10,920 nucleotides of DNA from Chromatiales bacterium (GTDB lineage Bacteria > Pseudomonadota > Gammaproteobacteria > UBA6429): NCBI GenBank assembly GCA_027076405.1, contig JALTJN010000456.1, positions 1-10,920 of the forward strand, written 5' to 3'. Shown here one piece after another: positions 1-7,511 of this stretch; the first letter of the stretch is position 1, and the number at the start of each line of letters is the position of its first letter. The translations under genes were made by a program, and so were the position numbers. The notes under the pieces are model-generated. The model worked only from the letters and a program-made list of their open reading frames with translations, was not told the origin of the DNA and made no database searches.

Positions 1-8
1 AAAATCGC

Positions 9-37
9 TTGTCAATTTTCCGGCACACCGATACAAT
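9..37 (+). promoter_or_regulatory. sigma70-type promoter of tRNA-fMet
   Basis: A -35 box TTGTCA (9-14) and a -10 box TACAAT (32-37) are separated by exactly 17 bp. A GC-rich discriminator (GCGCTCC) follows, as is usual for stable-RNA promoters under stringent control. The tRNA begins 13 nt after the -10 box. This promoter is host DNA and is untouched by the insertion. Confidence 0.75.
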
Positions 38-50
38 GCGCTCCTTCTGA

Positions 51-1775
<1,725 letters not shown>

Positions 1776-1797
1776 TTTATTTTCACCTCTTAAATAT

Positions 1798-2094
1798 TTA
1801 AGACTTTTTATTTCTTATAGCGTGTAAATCATTTTCAATACTATGTAACGATTCTAATATTGCTTCACTACCTACACGTGAATCAATAAGTGTATGGATA
1901 TTGCCTAGAGAATTTTCAATTGAATAAAGAGGCTTAAACTGCTCACCTTTTAACGTACCTATAATTTCATCTAATGCCTCAAGGGTAAGAATAATGCCAC
2001 CAGATATTATCCAATGAATCAAAGAAGCTTGGAACATAATTAGAACAATTATTGTTATGGCCGCTAGAATGAATATAAACTGTAACCTTTTCAT
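1798..2094 (-). CDS. small membrane protein of unknown function
   Basis: This 98-aa protein is not recognised. A basic start (MKR) is followed by a strongly hydrophobic stretch at residues 4-23 and a second, weaker one at about 24-42, then a soluble, helical, charged tail (43-98). It should sit in the inner membrane with the tail in the cytoplasm or periplasm. Its ATG overlaps the stop of the RHH gene (ATGA, 2091-2094), so translation is coupled, and the recombinase starts 22 nt downstream. It has no features of a known excisionase. The position between a regulator and an integrase suggests a role in establishment, or superinfection exclusion, or a toxin-like membrane peptide. None of these is supported by a motif. 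Confidence 0.75.
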   Translation of the reverse strand: MKRLQFIFILAAITIIVLIMFQASLIHWIISGGIILTLEALDEIIGTLKGEQFKPLYSIENSLGNIHTLIDSRVGSEAILESLHSIENDLHAIRNKKS

Positions 2095-2270
2095 AACTTT
2101 CTCCCCTCATATTTTTTCAAAACCATTTCAATTCCCTCGCGAATATAGACCTGTCTTGGTACGCGAGTTTTTTCATGTAGTTTTTCTAACCGTTCAATTT
2201 GCTCTGGTTCTAAATGAGCGTTGATGGTTTTTTTAGTAAGTTTTTTCTTTATAGGTTTCTTTTTTGGCAT
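2091..2270 (-). CDS. ribbon-helix-helix (CopG/Arc-type) regulator
   Basis: This 59-aa protein has a lysine-rich N-terminus (residues 2-14), then a beta strand (about 15-20, TINAHL), helix A (EPEQIERLEKLHEKT) and helix B (RQVYIREGIEMVLKKY). This is the RHH fold of CopG/Arc/ParD-type DNA-binding dimers. The inner ATG at 2270 is chosen because a longer frame to 2351 would run across the promoter and adds no domain. It heads the recombinase operon and faces csrA divergently. Autoregulation of the promoter at 2307-2335, and possibly of csrA, is likely for such a protein. An antitoxin role with the downstream membrane protein is possible but unproven. Confidence 0.85.
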   Translation of the reverse strand: MPKKKPIKKKLTKKTINAHLEPEQIERLEKLHEKTRVPRQVYIREGIEMVLKKYEGRKL

Positions 2271-2306
2271 TGGGTAATATTCCATAAAGTTATATAATAT
2301 TAGGCT

Positions 2307-2335
2307 ATTATACCCCTGTTTAACGTGGGTGTAAA
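2307..2335 (-). promoter_or_regulatory. promoter of the RHH-membrane protein-recombinase operon
   Basis: On the minus strand, a -35 box TTTACA (2330-2335) and a perfect -10 box TATAAT (2307-2312) are separated by 17 bp, making this one of the strongest promoters in the window. Two related motifs, ATATTAGGC (2297-2305) and ATATTAGCC (2391-2399), lie on either side of it in the divergent region. They could be operator half-sites of the RHH protein. Confidence 0.8.
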
Positions 2336-2412
2336 TGATGCTGAGAGGCAACGAGAGCGCGGCTTTTAGGCGTTGTAGGGGCTGGCCTACATATTAGCCT
2401 TTCTAATTTGGG

Positions 2413-2440
2413 TACAATGGCCACAGCACTTAACAGGAGG
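2413..2440 (+). promoter_or_regulatory. csrA -10 box and strong Shine-Dalgarno
   Basis: A -10-like TACAAT (2413-2418) lacks a good -35 box, so the promoter is weak or activated. The Shine-Dalgarno AGGAGG (2435-2440) is perfect, with 6 nt to the ATG at 2447. This fixes the csrA start and excludes the longer frame from TTG at 2408. The SD lies in ACAGGAGG, which resembles the A(N)GGA sites bound by CsrA, so autorepression of translation is plausible. Confidence 0.5.
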
Positions 2441-2446
2441 TTAAAA

Positions 2447-2620
2447 ATGCTCACTATTTCAAGAAAATCCAACGAAGCCTTAATAATCCAAACACCTGAT
2501 GGTGACGAGATCCGTGTGGTTGTTCATGGCTTTCAAAAAGACCAGGTCAAAGTCAGTATTGATGCACCACGGGATTATGTGATTACCCGCGAAGAACTGC
2601 TTGAAGGTAGTATTGCCTAG
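2447..2620 (+). CDS. csrA: CsrA/RsmA-family RNA-binding regulator
   Basis: This 57-aa protein has the full CsrA core: MLTISRKSNEALII at the N-terminus, five strands, then VSIDAPRDYVITREELLE, matching GVNAPKEVSVHREEIY of Escherichia coli CsrA. Arg6, Lys7 (Arg in E. coli) and Arg48, equivalent to the RNA-binding Arg44, are present. CsrA dimers bind GGA motifs near ribosome binding sites and repress or stabilise mRNAs. It is shorter than the 61-aa host type and diverged enough to be a separate mobile lineage rather than a copied host gene. It is the only plus-strand gene in the element and ends 6 bp before the convergent 155-aa gene with no terminator, so its transcript may be antisense to the cargo genes. 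CsrA homologues are known on Legionella integrative elements (lvrC). Its targets here are unknown. Confidence 0.93.
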   Translation: MLTISRKSNEALIIQTPDGDEIRVVVHGFQKDQVKVSIDAPRDYVITREELLEGSIA

Positions 2621-2626
2621 TTAAAA

Positions 2627-3094
2627 TTACTGATGCAACAGTGGTCTTTCATATTTGTAGCCGCGCTCATGTTGCCATTTCTTAAATTCAACCATAAAAT
2701 CTGTCTCTTTATTCAATAACTGCCAGTAATCACTATTAGCAAAATCTATCCACATTGCTGCACACTCTTTTGAGTCAAAAATAATAGGTTCGCCATCTTT
2801 GTAATGTTTTAAACCGTTTTTATAGTCATTTATAAATGAGCCCATTCTATCTTCATCAAATTCTTCACCAAATATAGACTCATGAAGCTGTGCGGAATAC
2901 TTTTTTGCAGATTTGAAAGAATTAAATCCCACTTTATTTTCTGCTAGCACACCAAGTATATGTTGTGATGCTCCTGCTAGTGTAATGGAAGACAAGTAGT
3001 CTTGATCTTCAAAAAACAATTGGATTTCTTTATCAAGTTGTTGGCGAGTAATTTCTATTTTTGTATAACGCTTCCGTCTGTTTTGTCCTTTCAT
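2627..3094 (-). CDS. conserved hypothetical protein, HEPN-like
   Basis: This 155-aa soluble helical protein has a basic start, then ITRQQLDKEIQLFFE, then a hydrophobic helix (SSITLAGASQHILGVLAE, about 35-53). It continues with an N-x-L-K-H stretch (about 92-96, NGLKH) and ends in an aromatic-rich helix. The helix-then-N/RxxxH pattern is reminiscent of HEPN proteins, but the key Arg of the usual RxxxxH ribonuclease motif is not clear, so nuclease activity is not claimed. Related small proteins with an 'LAGAAEEILG' helix are widespread as conserved hypotheticals. The start lies 6 nt after the stop of the membrane-protein gene, with AGG before the ATG, so the two are co-translated and probably act together. 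Confidence 0.7.
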   Translation of the reverse strand: MKGQNRRKRYTKIEITRQQLDKEIQLFFEDQDYLSSITLAGASQHILGVLAENKVGFNSFKSAKKYSAQLHESIFGEEFDEDRMGSFINDYKNGLKHYKDGEPIIFDSKECAAMWIDFANSDYWQLLNKETDFMVEFKKWQHERGYKYERPLLHQ

Positions 3095-3100
3095 TTTTAC

Positions 3101-4246
3101 CTACTGTAGTTTAAATCGTCTACGAATTGATAATATAGTTAAGGTGATAAATATCACTGAAAATAAACTATGAAATATTGACCATGCAGCAAGCCATCCA
3201 TTTGTTGGAACAAGTAAACTTTTAGCACCAAAAATCCCAAGAGGGTTGGCTATATCAATTAATGAATGATACATAGCTTTTGATAATGTTGCCCATTGCC
3301 CTGATTCAAGGAATATACTTCGCCATCCAATATACAAGTTATTTGTCTTTGTGGTTTCCAGTGTTGTCAACCCGTCAGTAAAATAAAACAAGGTTACGCT
3401 TGTAAGCCAAAAACCAAGTAACCATAAAAAAGGTTTTAAGATTGAGGATCCATAACCTGAAAACCAATCATAAAGATAGCTGAAAGCCTTATTAGTTTGT
3501 GTGTCGTTATTACGTTCGGCTCTTAATTCAAGAGTGTGAAAAAAGTTAGACATAGGTGTGTTTTCTAACATTTTCATATGATAGCGCATATTCCGAAAGG
3601 GCTGCGCATCTCTATATATAAGTTTTTCCTTGTTAGTTGGGAAATAGACGTTATTAAATTCGACGCTCCCATTAAATGGATTTATTTTATGTGGTGGTGG
3701 ACAAGTAAACTCTAGTATAAAACCATTTGTTACATTCAGGCTCTCAATAATACTTGAACCTATTGAGAAATCACCTAAAAATGAATCAATAATATTTATT
3801 GAAACACTTTGTTTCTCTTCAGGAATACCACCTTTTTTAGAATTTTTAGATAGCATAAGATTTGCGATATTGCAGTTATAAAATTTAAGGCTATTATACC
3901 GAGTGTTATTAAAAATCAGTAAATTCCGAATAGATAAGTTTTTAAATGTTAAAATTTCCGTTAAATGGAAGTCGATCCGACATGTTTCTATAATTGTGTT
4001 GTAGTTTCTCTTTTTGCCGTCAATAGTCGGCTCTATAAGTGCTGAACCGATGTCCATATCTAAAGCTAAGTCGAAGGATTCTTTTCCTTGTAAGTTTTCA
4101 CTAATTTGTTTGAAAAAGTTTTCCGAGAAATTCTCTTTATATGTAGCATTACATGTTTTCCAAACTTCTTGAATACTGAATGTAATCTTAGGCGTGGCAA
4201 CTAACTTGCTGCTCCAATCTAGAAACTCTTTTGATGGCTTATCCAT
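3101..4246 (-). CDS. pentapeptide-repeat-like membrane protein, putative cargo
   Basis: This 381-aa protein has an N-terminal soluble region and a central section of short, irregular beta-type repeats (about 85-200, with FKNLSIRNLLIFNN and LKFYNCNIANL) like degenerate pentapeptide repeats. A linker (about 205-260, with FRNMRYHMKMLEN and FFHTLELRAERN) precedes two membrane helices at about 270-290 and 352-373 and a basic end (RRRFK). The linker followed by YLYDWFSGYGSSILKPFLWL matches the C-terminal layout of membrane-anchored pentapeptide-repeat proteins. The start at 4246 is preferred over 4357: an extended -10 box lies about 30 nt upstream and AGG precedes the ATG. The 4357 start would add 37 residues with another hydrophobic stretch but has no ribosome binding site. 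Function is unknown. With the downstream 155-aa gene it forms a self-contained cassette, as accessory anti-phage modules often do. Confidence 0.72.
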   Translation of the reverse strand: MDKPSKEFLDWSSKLVATPKITFSIQEVWKTCNATYKENFSENFFKQISENLQGKESFDLALDMDIGSALIEPTIDGKKRNYNTIIETCRIDFHLTEILTFKNLSIRNLLIFNNTRYNSLKFYNCNIANLMLSKNSKKGGIPEEKQSVSINIIDSFLGDFSIGSSIIESLNVTNGFILEFTCPPPHKINPFNGSVEFNNVYFPTNKEKLIYRDAQPFRNMRYHMKMLENTPMSNFFHTLELRAERNNDTQTNKAFSYLYDWFSGYGSSILKPFLWLLGFWLTSVTLFYFTDGLTTLETTKTNNLYIGWRSIFLESGQWATLSKAMYHSLIDIANPLGIFGAKSLLVPTNGWLAAWSIFHSLFSVIFITLTILSIRRRFKLQ

Positions 4247-4276
4247 TTGAATACCTATTCTTTTTAACCCTCCCAG

Positions 4277-4285
4277 ATTATCACA
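4277..4285 (-). promoter_or_regulatory. extended -10 promoter for the membrane-protein cassette
   Basis: The minus strand reads TGTGATAAT, a -10 box GATAAT with the extended TGn element. No good -35 box is visible 16-18 bp upstream. It would start RNA about 24 nt before the ATG at 4246, which supports that start codon and separate expression of the two-gene cassette. Confidence 0.45.
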
Positions 4286-4333
4286 AACGGTTAAAAAAAG
4301 AATGCTAATAATTAAGCAAATAGGGTGGGCTTG

Positions 4334-4366
4334 CTCTCTCACACGTTTAGGATTCATGTAAGAGAG
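4334..4366 (-). repeat. hairpin between packaging operon and cargo cassette
   Basis: The inverted repeat CTCTCTCACA (4334-4343) and TGTAAGAGAG (4357-4366) gives a 10-bp stem with one G-U pair on the minus strand and a 13-nt loop. No T run follows on either strand. It lies in the 158-bp gap downstream of the 224-aa gene and could be an mRNA-stabilising 3' end, a weak terminator or a binding site. Confidence 0.5.
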
Positions 4367-4404
4367 TTCGCCCGTTCTTGCGCTCGGTGAATTGCAAGAT
4401 TGGT

Positions 4405-5079
4405 TTAAACTTCGCCTGATGCCATTTTAAGTAACGAATCTTCTTCCGTGATTTGCATGGATGATTTGGCAGTATCAATCGCGTTTTGTAAAGTGCTGCG
4501 CATTGAGATTAATTGATTTAACAGCTTTTTACTTTCAGGACTTTCGCGTTCAGCGCGAGCATGCTTCCCTTTTTCAATAATTGATAAATCTGAGATTAAG
4601 GGAAAACTTGCGGGACTATCCTCAATCGCGCGCATTGTTTCATCATCACGCCCAGAAACCGAAATATCAAGATAAAGTTCAACAACTTTAAGCTCATCCA
4701 TTTGGCGTAAAATGTTGCGAATTTCATGTTGTCGCATAGCATCAACAGCCGGTTCTTTTTTAAACTTGTCTGAAGGTACGAGTGTTAATCGAATTTCTGC
4801 AATTCGTTTATCAAGTGATTCCGTGGTGGCTATGGTTGATAATGATTTGGCTTTGTTAAGACGTAAATCATTAATGCTTGATTGCTTGCCAGAAGGAGAT
4901 AGGTCTCCATTATTTTCGATGTTAGATCTTGCAACATTAAATTCTTTAACTAAATTGTCAATTCGCAGAACTTTGTCATTAACCGATGATAGCTGTTCTT
5001 CATTCAGAGCAGTATTAGCAAGTTGATTCAGCATTGATTGCTGCATTAATGAATCTGTATTTTGTTGATGTAGTGACAT
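4405..5079 (-). CDS. helical protein of unknown function downstream of TerL
   Basis: This 224-aa hydrophilic protein is probably mostly alpha-helical and coiled coil. It has a Gln/Asn-rich start, heptad-like stretches at about 30-60 and 95-135, and a Ser/Lys-rich helical end. No transmembrane segment or catalytic motif is visible. It starts 18 nt after the terL stop with a good SD (AGGAG, 8 nt before the ATG), so it belongs to the packaging operon. In many phages the next gene would be the portal, but this protein is far too short and lacks portal features. It could be a scaffolding, capsid-sizing or packaging-adaptor protein. The position is the only argument for that. The sequence AACAGGAG around its SD is identical to that before csrA. 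Confidence 0.75.
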   Translation of the reverse strand: MSLHQQNTDSLMQQSMLNQLANTALNEEQLSSVNDKVLRIDNLVKEFNVARSNIENNGDLSPSGKQSSINDLRLNKAKSLSTIATTESLDKRIAEIRLTLVPSDKFKKEPAVDAMRQHEIRNILRQMDELKVVELYLDISVSGRDDETMRAIEDSPASFPLISDLSIIEKGKHARAERESPESKKLLNQLISMRSTLQNAIDTAKSSMQITEEDSLLKMASGEV

Positions 5080-5097
5080 TGGTGTATCTCCTGTTTG

Positions 5098-6537
5098 TTA
5101 AAAAGAAAAATAATCGCCACCGTAAGCTGTGCCAAGTAGCTTAACAACTTTTACAGTATGGCGAGGTTTTTTGACCATCTGTATTACTCCGGCAACTGCA
5201 TTGGCTAAGTCGTCATGTGAAGCAGGTGGATGATCTATTGAATCTTTCCCTGAACGTGATGTTCTTCGTTCAAGGCCAAGAATTTGAGTAGTTAATTTTT
5301 TGTTATCGAGTAAACGTATTTGTTCACTGTTTATGAGTGGCAAAAGTTCTAAATATAATTCACTTCTATTCTTTTCTGCTTTTTTATATTCAATTCCACG
5401 TTTTCTGTATTGCTCTTTTGGCCACTCAGCCGCGTAGTTATCGCCTTGAACATATTTTATTCGATATGTTTTTAATATATTGCAAAATTCATTTGTTACG
5501 GCTTCAGGTGAAAAGGGAGATTTACGTTCTACAATCAAATCAAGAACAGTTATTTCCGTGTTGGGTTCTCGATGTGCGATTGCAAGCGTGTATGAATCTT
5601 TTGAACCGCCCGAAGGATCAACGAAACCGAAATAAACTATGCCAGTGCCGTAGCCGTGTTCGGGACATCCTTTTTCTATCACTTTGTCTAACTGTTCTTT
5701 TATTACAAAGTTTTCTAAATCAGTTCTAAACTGTGCGCCATACTCCGCAGCAGAAGCAACAGGATCACGCGCATATTCTTTATCAATGAATTTTTGTGGC
5801 ACGGTCGGATTCATTGTGTGCGTGTCTGCTTGAATTACTAAAACATCAGAATCATTATTGCCGTAGTTTTCATTATATAAATCGAACATTAAACCTTTAC
5901 GACGATAAGGTGAGCCAATGATAACCAGTAACGAATTTGGAATTGTGGCTTGGCTTGCACGAACAGCGTTAAACACCTCATAGTCAGGATTGCTTGATGT
6001 TTCATCTCGGTAAAAGGCCGCTTCATCTAATAATGCAGCCACCACGGTACGACCACGCACGGCACGAAATGAGTTAGTGTGTATCTCGATAGTTATATTG
6101 TTTTTTAACTCTATCGTTTCAGTGTTTTCTCTAATAATTAAATCATTAAGCATAGGGATAGAATGGAAAATACCTTTGATGTATCGCATTAAAACTTTTG
6201 CCTGTGACCTGTCACAAGCGAGTAACATCACAACACCAATTTCGCCTACACTTAAATATTCAGAATAATCATTAAAACAAGACTGATAAACGGCAATCTC
6301 ACTCATGTGTTGAGTTTTACCACCACGCCGACCAACCACAGCAAGCACGATATTAAACTGTGAACGTGGAGGGCGCACGGTGCGGCCTGTTAATTGTTTG
6401 TAAATTTCAAATTCTGCATCTGTAATTTTTTCACCTAAAATAGCGTACCTGAACACGTCCCACGCAATATGCGTTTCCGTGTGGTTGCGCAATGGGGCGA
6501 ATAAATTACTGTCTGATAGTGCTTCACGAAAGTTCAT
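5098..6537 (-). CDS. terL: phage terminase large subunit
   Basis: This 479-aa DNA-packaging motor has the two usual domains. The ATPase domain has Walker A VVGRRGGKT (67-75), Walker B VVAALLDEAA (165-174, Asp171 and Glu172) and coupling motif IIGSP (206-210). The RNase H-like nuclease domain has metal-binding acids at Asp307 (FVDPSGGSKDS), Asp366 (VQGDNYAAEW) and Asp442-Asp443 (HDDLANAVAG). The length is normal and all key residues are present, so it is probably active. It would cut concatemeric DNA and drive it into a procapsid. Its ATG lies 2 nt after the terS stop and AAGG overlaps the end of terS, so translation is coupled. No portal or capsid gene is present in the element, so it would need capsids from elsewhere. 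Confidence 0.92.
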   Translation of the reverse strand: MNFREALSDSNLFAPLRNHTETHIAWDVFRYAILGEKITDAEFEIYKQLTGRTVRPPRSQFNIVLAVVGRRGGKTQHMSEIAVYQSCFNDYSEYLSVGEIGVVMLLACDRSQAKVLMRYIKGIFHSIPMLNDLIIRENTETIELKNNITIEIHTNSFRAVRGRTVVAALLDEAAFYRDETSSNPDYEVFNAVRASQATIPNSLLVIIGSPYRRKGLMFDLYNENYGNNDSDVLVIQADTHTMNPTVPQKFIDKEYARDPVASAAEYGAQFRTDLENFVIKEQLDKVIEKGCPEHGYGTGIVYFGFVDPSGGSKDSYTLAIAHREPNTEITVLDLIVERKSPFSPEAVTNEFCNILKTYRIKYVQGDNYAAEWPKEQYRKRGIEYKKAEKNRSELYLELLPLINSEQIRLLDNKKLTTQILGLERRTSRSGKDSIDHPPASHDDLANAVAGVIQMVKKPRHTVKVVKLLGTAYGGDYFSF

Positions 6538-6539
6538 TA

Positions 6540-6911
6540 TTATTTACCTTTTAAATATTCGTTTAAATCTACTTGTCTAGTCTTACGTTCAAGTCCGATT
6601 GTTCTGAGTAAACCAGTTAAAACATTGACAGCATTGTTATAGCGATTTGATTCAATAAAAATCCCATTTACTATTTGCTCTTCCATTTGGTCAATTTGAG
6701 CCTCAATAAAAACGACTCGTTTACAAATACATAATTTTTGATAGCTAATATTCTTAATGCCACCAATATCATCAGTAAGTTGTTTAAGTCTGTGTTCCAT
6801 CTTTCTCACAAACTTTAATCTGCCGTCAGCTTTGTTAAGAAAGTCCTCACTGTATTTTTCTAGTTCACGGTTTGGCTTCTTACGTTTATGTTTTATTTGT
6901 TTTTTTGACAT
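6540..6911 (-). CDS. putative terminase small subunit
   Basis: This 123-aa protein has a very basic N-terminus (KKQIKHKRKKPNRE), suited to DNA binding, and is otherwise helical with a probable coiled coil at about 40-90. It is assigned by size, composition and the position directly before terL, with translational coupling. No clear helix-turn-helix can be read with confidence. TerS would recognise the packaging site and recruit TerL, and in satellites a self-encoded TerS often redirects packaging to satellite DNA. No strong SD precedes the ATG (AAATAGTTATG), so expression may be low. Confidence 0.65.
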   Translation of the reverse strand: MSKKQIKHKRKKPNRELEKYSEDFLNKADGRLKFVRKMEHRLKQLTDDIGGIKNISYQKLCICKRVVFIEAQIDQMEEQIVNGIFIESNRYNNAVNVLTGLLRTIGLERKTRQVDLNEYLKGK

Positions 6912-7461
6912 AACTATTTACTATCTATGTGACTTAAGCGGGTGCGCGCTTTTTCGGTTTATAAAAAACTTGATCGAAAACAATAACTTAACAATTTTTA
7001 TTTTTCGTACCTGTTTATATTTAGTTTTTAAGCTAGGTTTTAAAAGTTGCAATATGCGAGAGCCCACACACAAGCCGTGTAAGGCGGTATTATTTAAAAC
7101 ACAAACAAGGCCACCTATACAGGTAGAACAAGGCTGAGTTGATCTGTTCGTTGGTTCAGCTAGTTTATTGGCCGTGGTAAGCGTGCTTTTTTTGTCAACC
7201 GTAAGGCAAGTAAAGGCGTGGTTTTTAGCTTTTAAAAATTTACAAATAATTGAATTAATATACACAAAGCACTCCGGTGTAAAACGTAAATAGTGGTTAT
7301 AGTGGTACAAGTGGTAAAACCGTTGCGGCACTAGGGTTGAACCACCCCTCTTTTTTCTCGATGTTTTTAGAGGGTGGATAAACCCAGTGATACCAATGGT
7401 TGAACCACTATTACCACCTGTACCACCTTGCACGTTGAACCACTTTAACGGGGGAGCTGGA
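6912..7461. other. 550-bp non-coding region: likely origin, possible packaging site
   Basis: There is no credible gene here. From right to left it contains iteron tracts (7292-7511, overlapping the primase end), an AT-rich block (7222-7267), and a near-palindrome ACCTATACAGGT (7113-7124) flanked by the direct repeat AACAAGGC (7104-7111 and 7127-7134). Towards terS there is a TTTATAAAC stretch (about 6957-6965) that could be part of a weak terS promoter. A packaging site is often placed beside terS, so cos/pac could lie here too, but no such site can be recognised by eye. Confidence 0.6.
7222..7267. other. AT-rich block, candidate DNA unwinding element
   Basis: This stretch of about 46 bp is almost entirely A and T, with runs such as TTTTTAGCTTTTAAAAATTT. 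It begins 25 bp from the first iteron tract. An AT-rich segment next to iterons is the standard layout of iteron-controlled origins. Confidence 0.45.
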
Positions 7462-7511
7462 TCAAACATTTTGGCTACCACCGGTTGAACCACCTGTACC
7501 ACTTGTACCAG
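7292..7511. repeat. 9-bp iteron array, candidate replication origin
   Basis: The unit ACCACYTGT recurs with an exact 9-bp period in three tracts of three units. Tract I is in inverted orientation (GTGGT at 7293, 7302, 7311). Tract II has ACCAC at 7404, 7413, 7422. Tract III has 7489, 7498, 7507 (last unit ACCAG). Single units lie at 7341, 7439 and 7477. Four copies of GGTTGAACCAC (7335, 7398, 7434 lacking the first G, 7483) are interspersed and open tracts II and III. Tract III lies in the primase-helicase coding end. The likely reader is the primase-helicase, by analogy with P4-type origins and iteron plasmids. Confidence 0.8.

Noticed and set aside
2091..2270. Toxin-antitoxin pair of RHH protein with the downstream membrane protein
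   Set aside because: The layout is suggestive, but the 98-aa protein matches no toxin type I know and the recombinase in the same operon gives a simpler regulatory reading.
2271..2351. 27-residue extension of the first RHH protein
   Set aside because: It runs through the best promoter in the window (2307-2335) and would lie upstream of the transcription start.
4247..4357. 37-residue N-terminal extension of the membrane protein
   Set aside because: No Shine-Dalgarno lies before 4357, the start is in a hairpin arm, and a promoter plus RBS fit the start at 4246. The extension does contain a hydrophobic stretch, so it is not fully excluded.
6936..6954. Hairpin AAGCG/CGCTT followed by T run, plus strand
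   Set aside because: It has only 5 bp, no gene ends there on the plus strand, and it is too weak to call a terminator.
6757..7137. 126-codon plus-strand open frame across terS
   Set aside because: It is a shadow of terS on the opposite strand, with no ribosome binding site and no continuing conservation signal.
7292..7511. CRISPR array
   Set aside because: The units are 9 bp and directly adjacent without spacers, and no cas gene is present.
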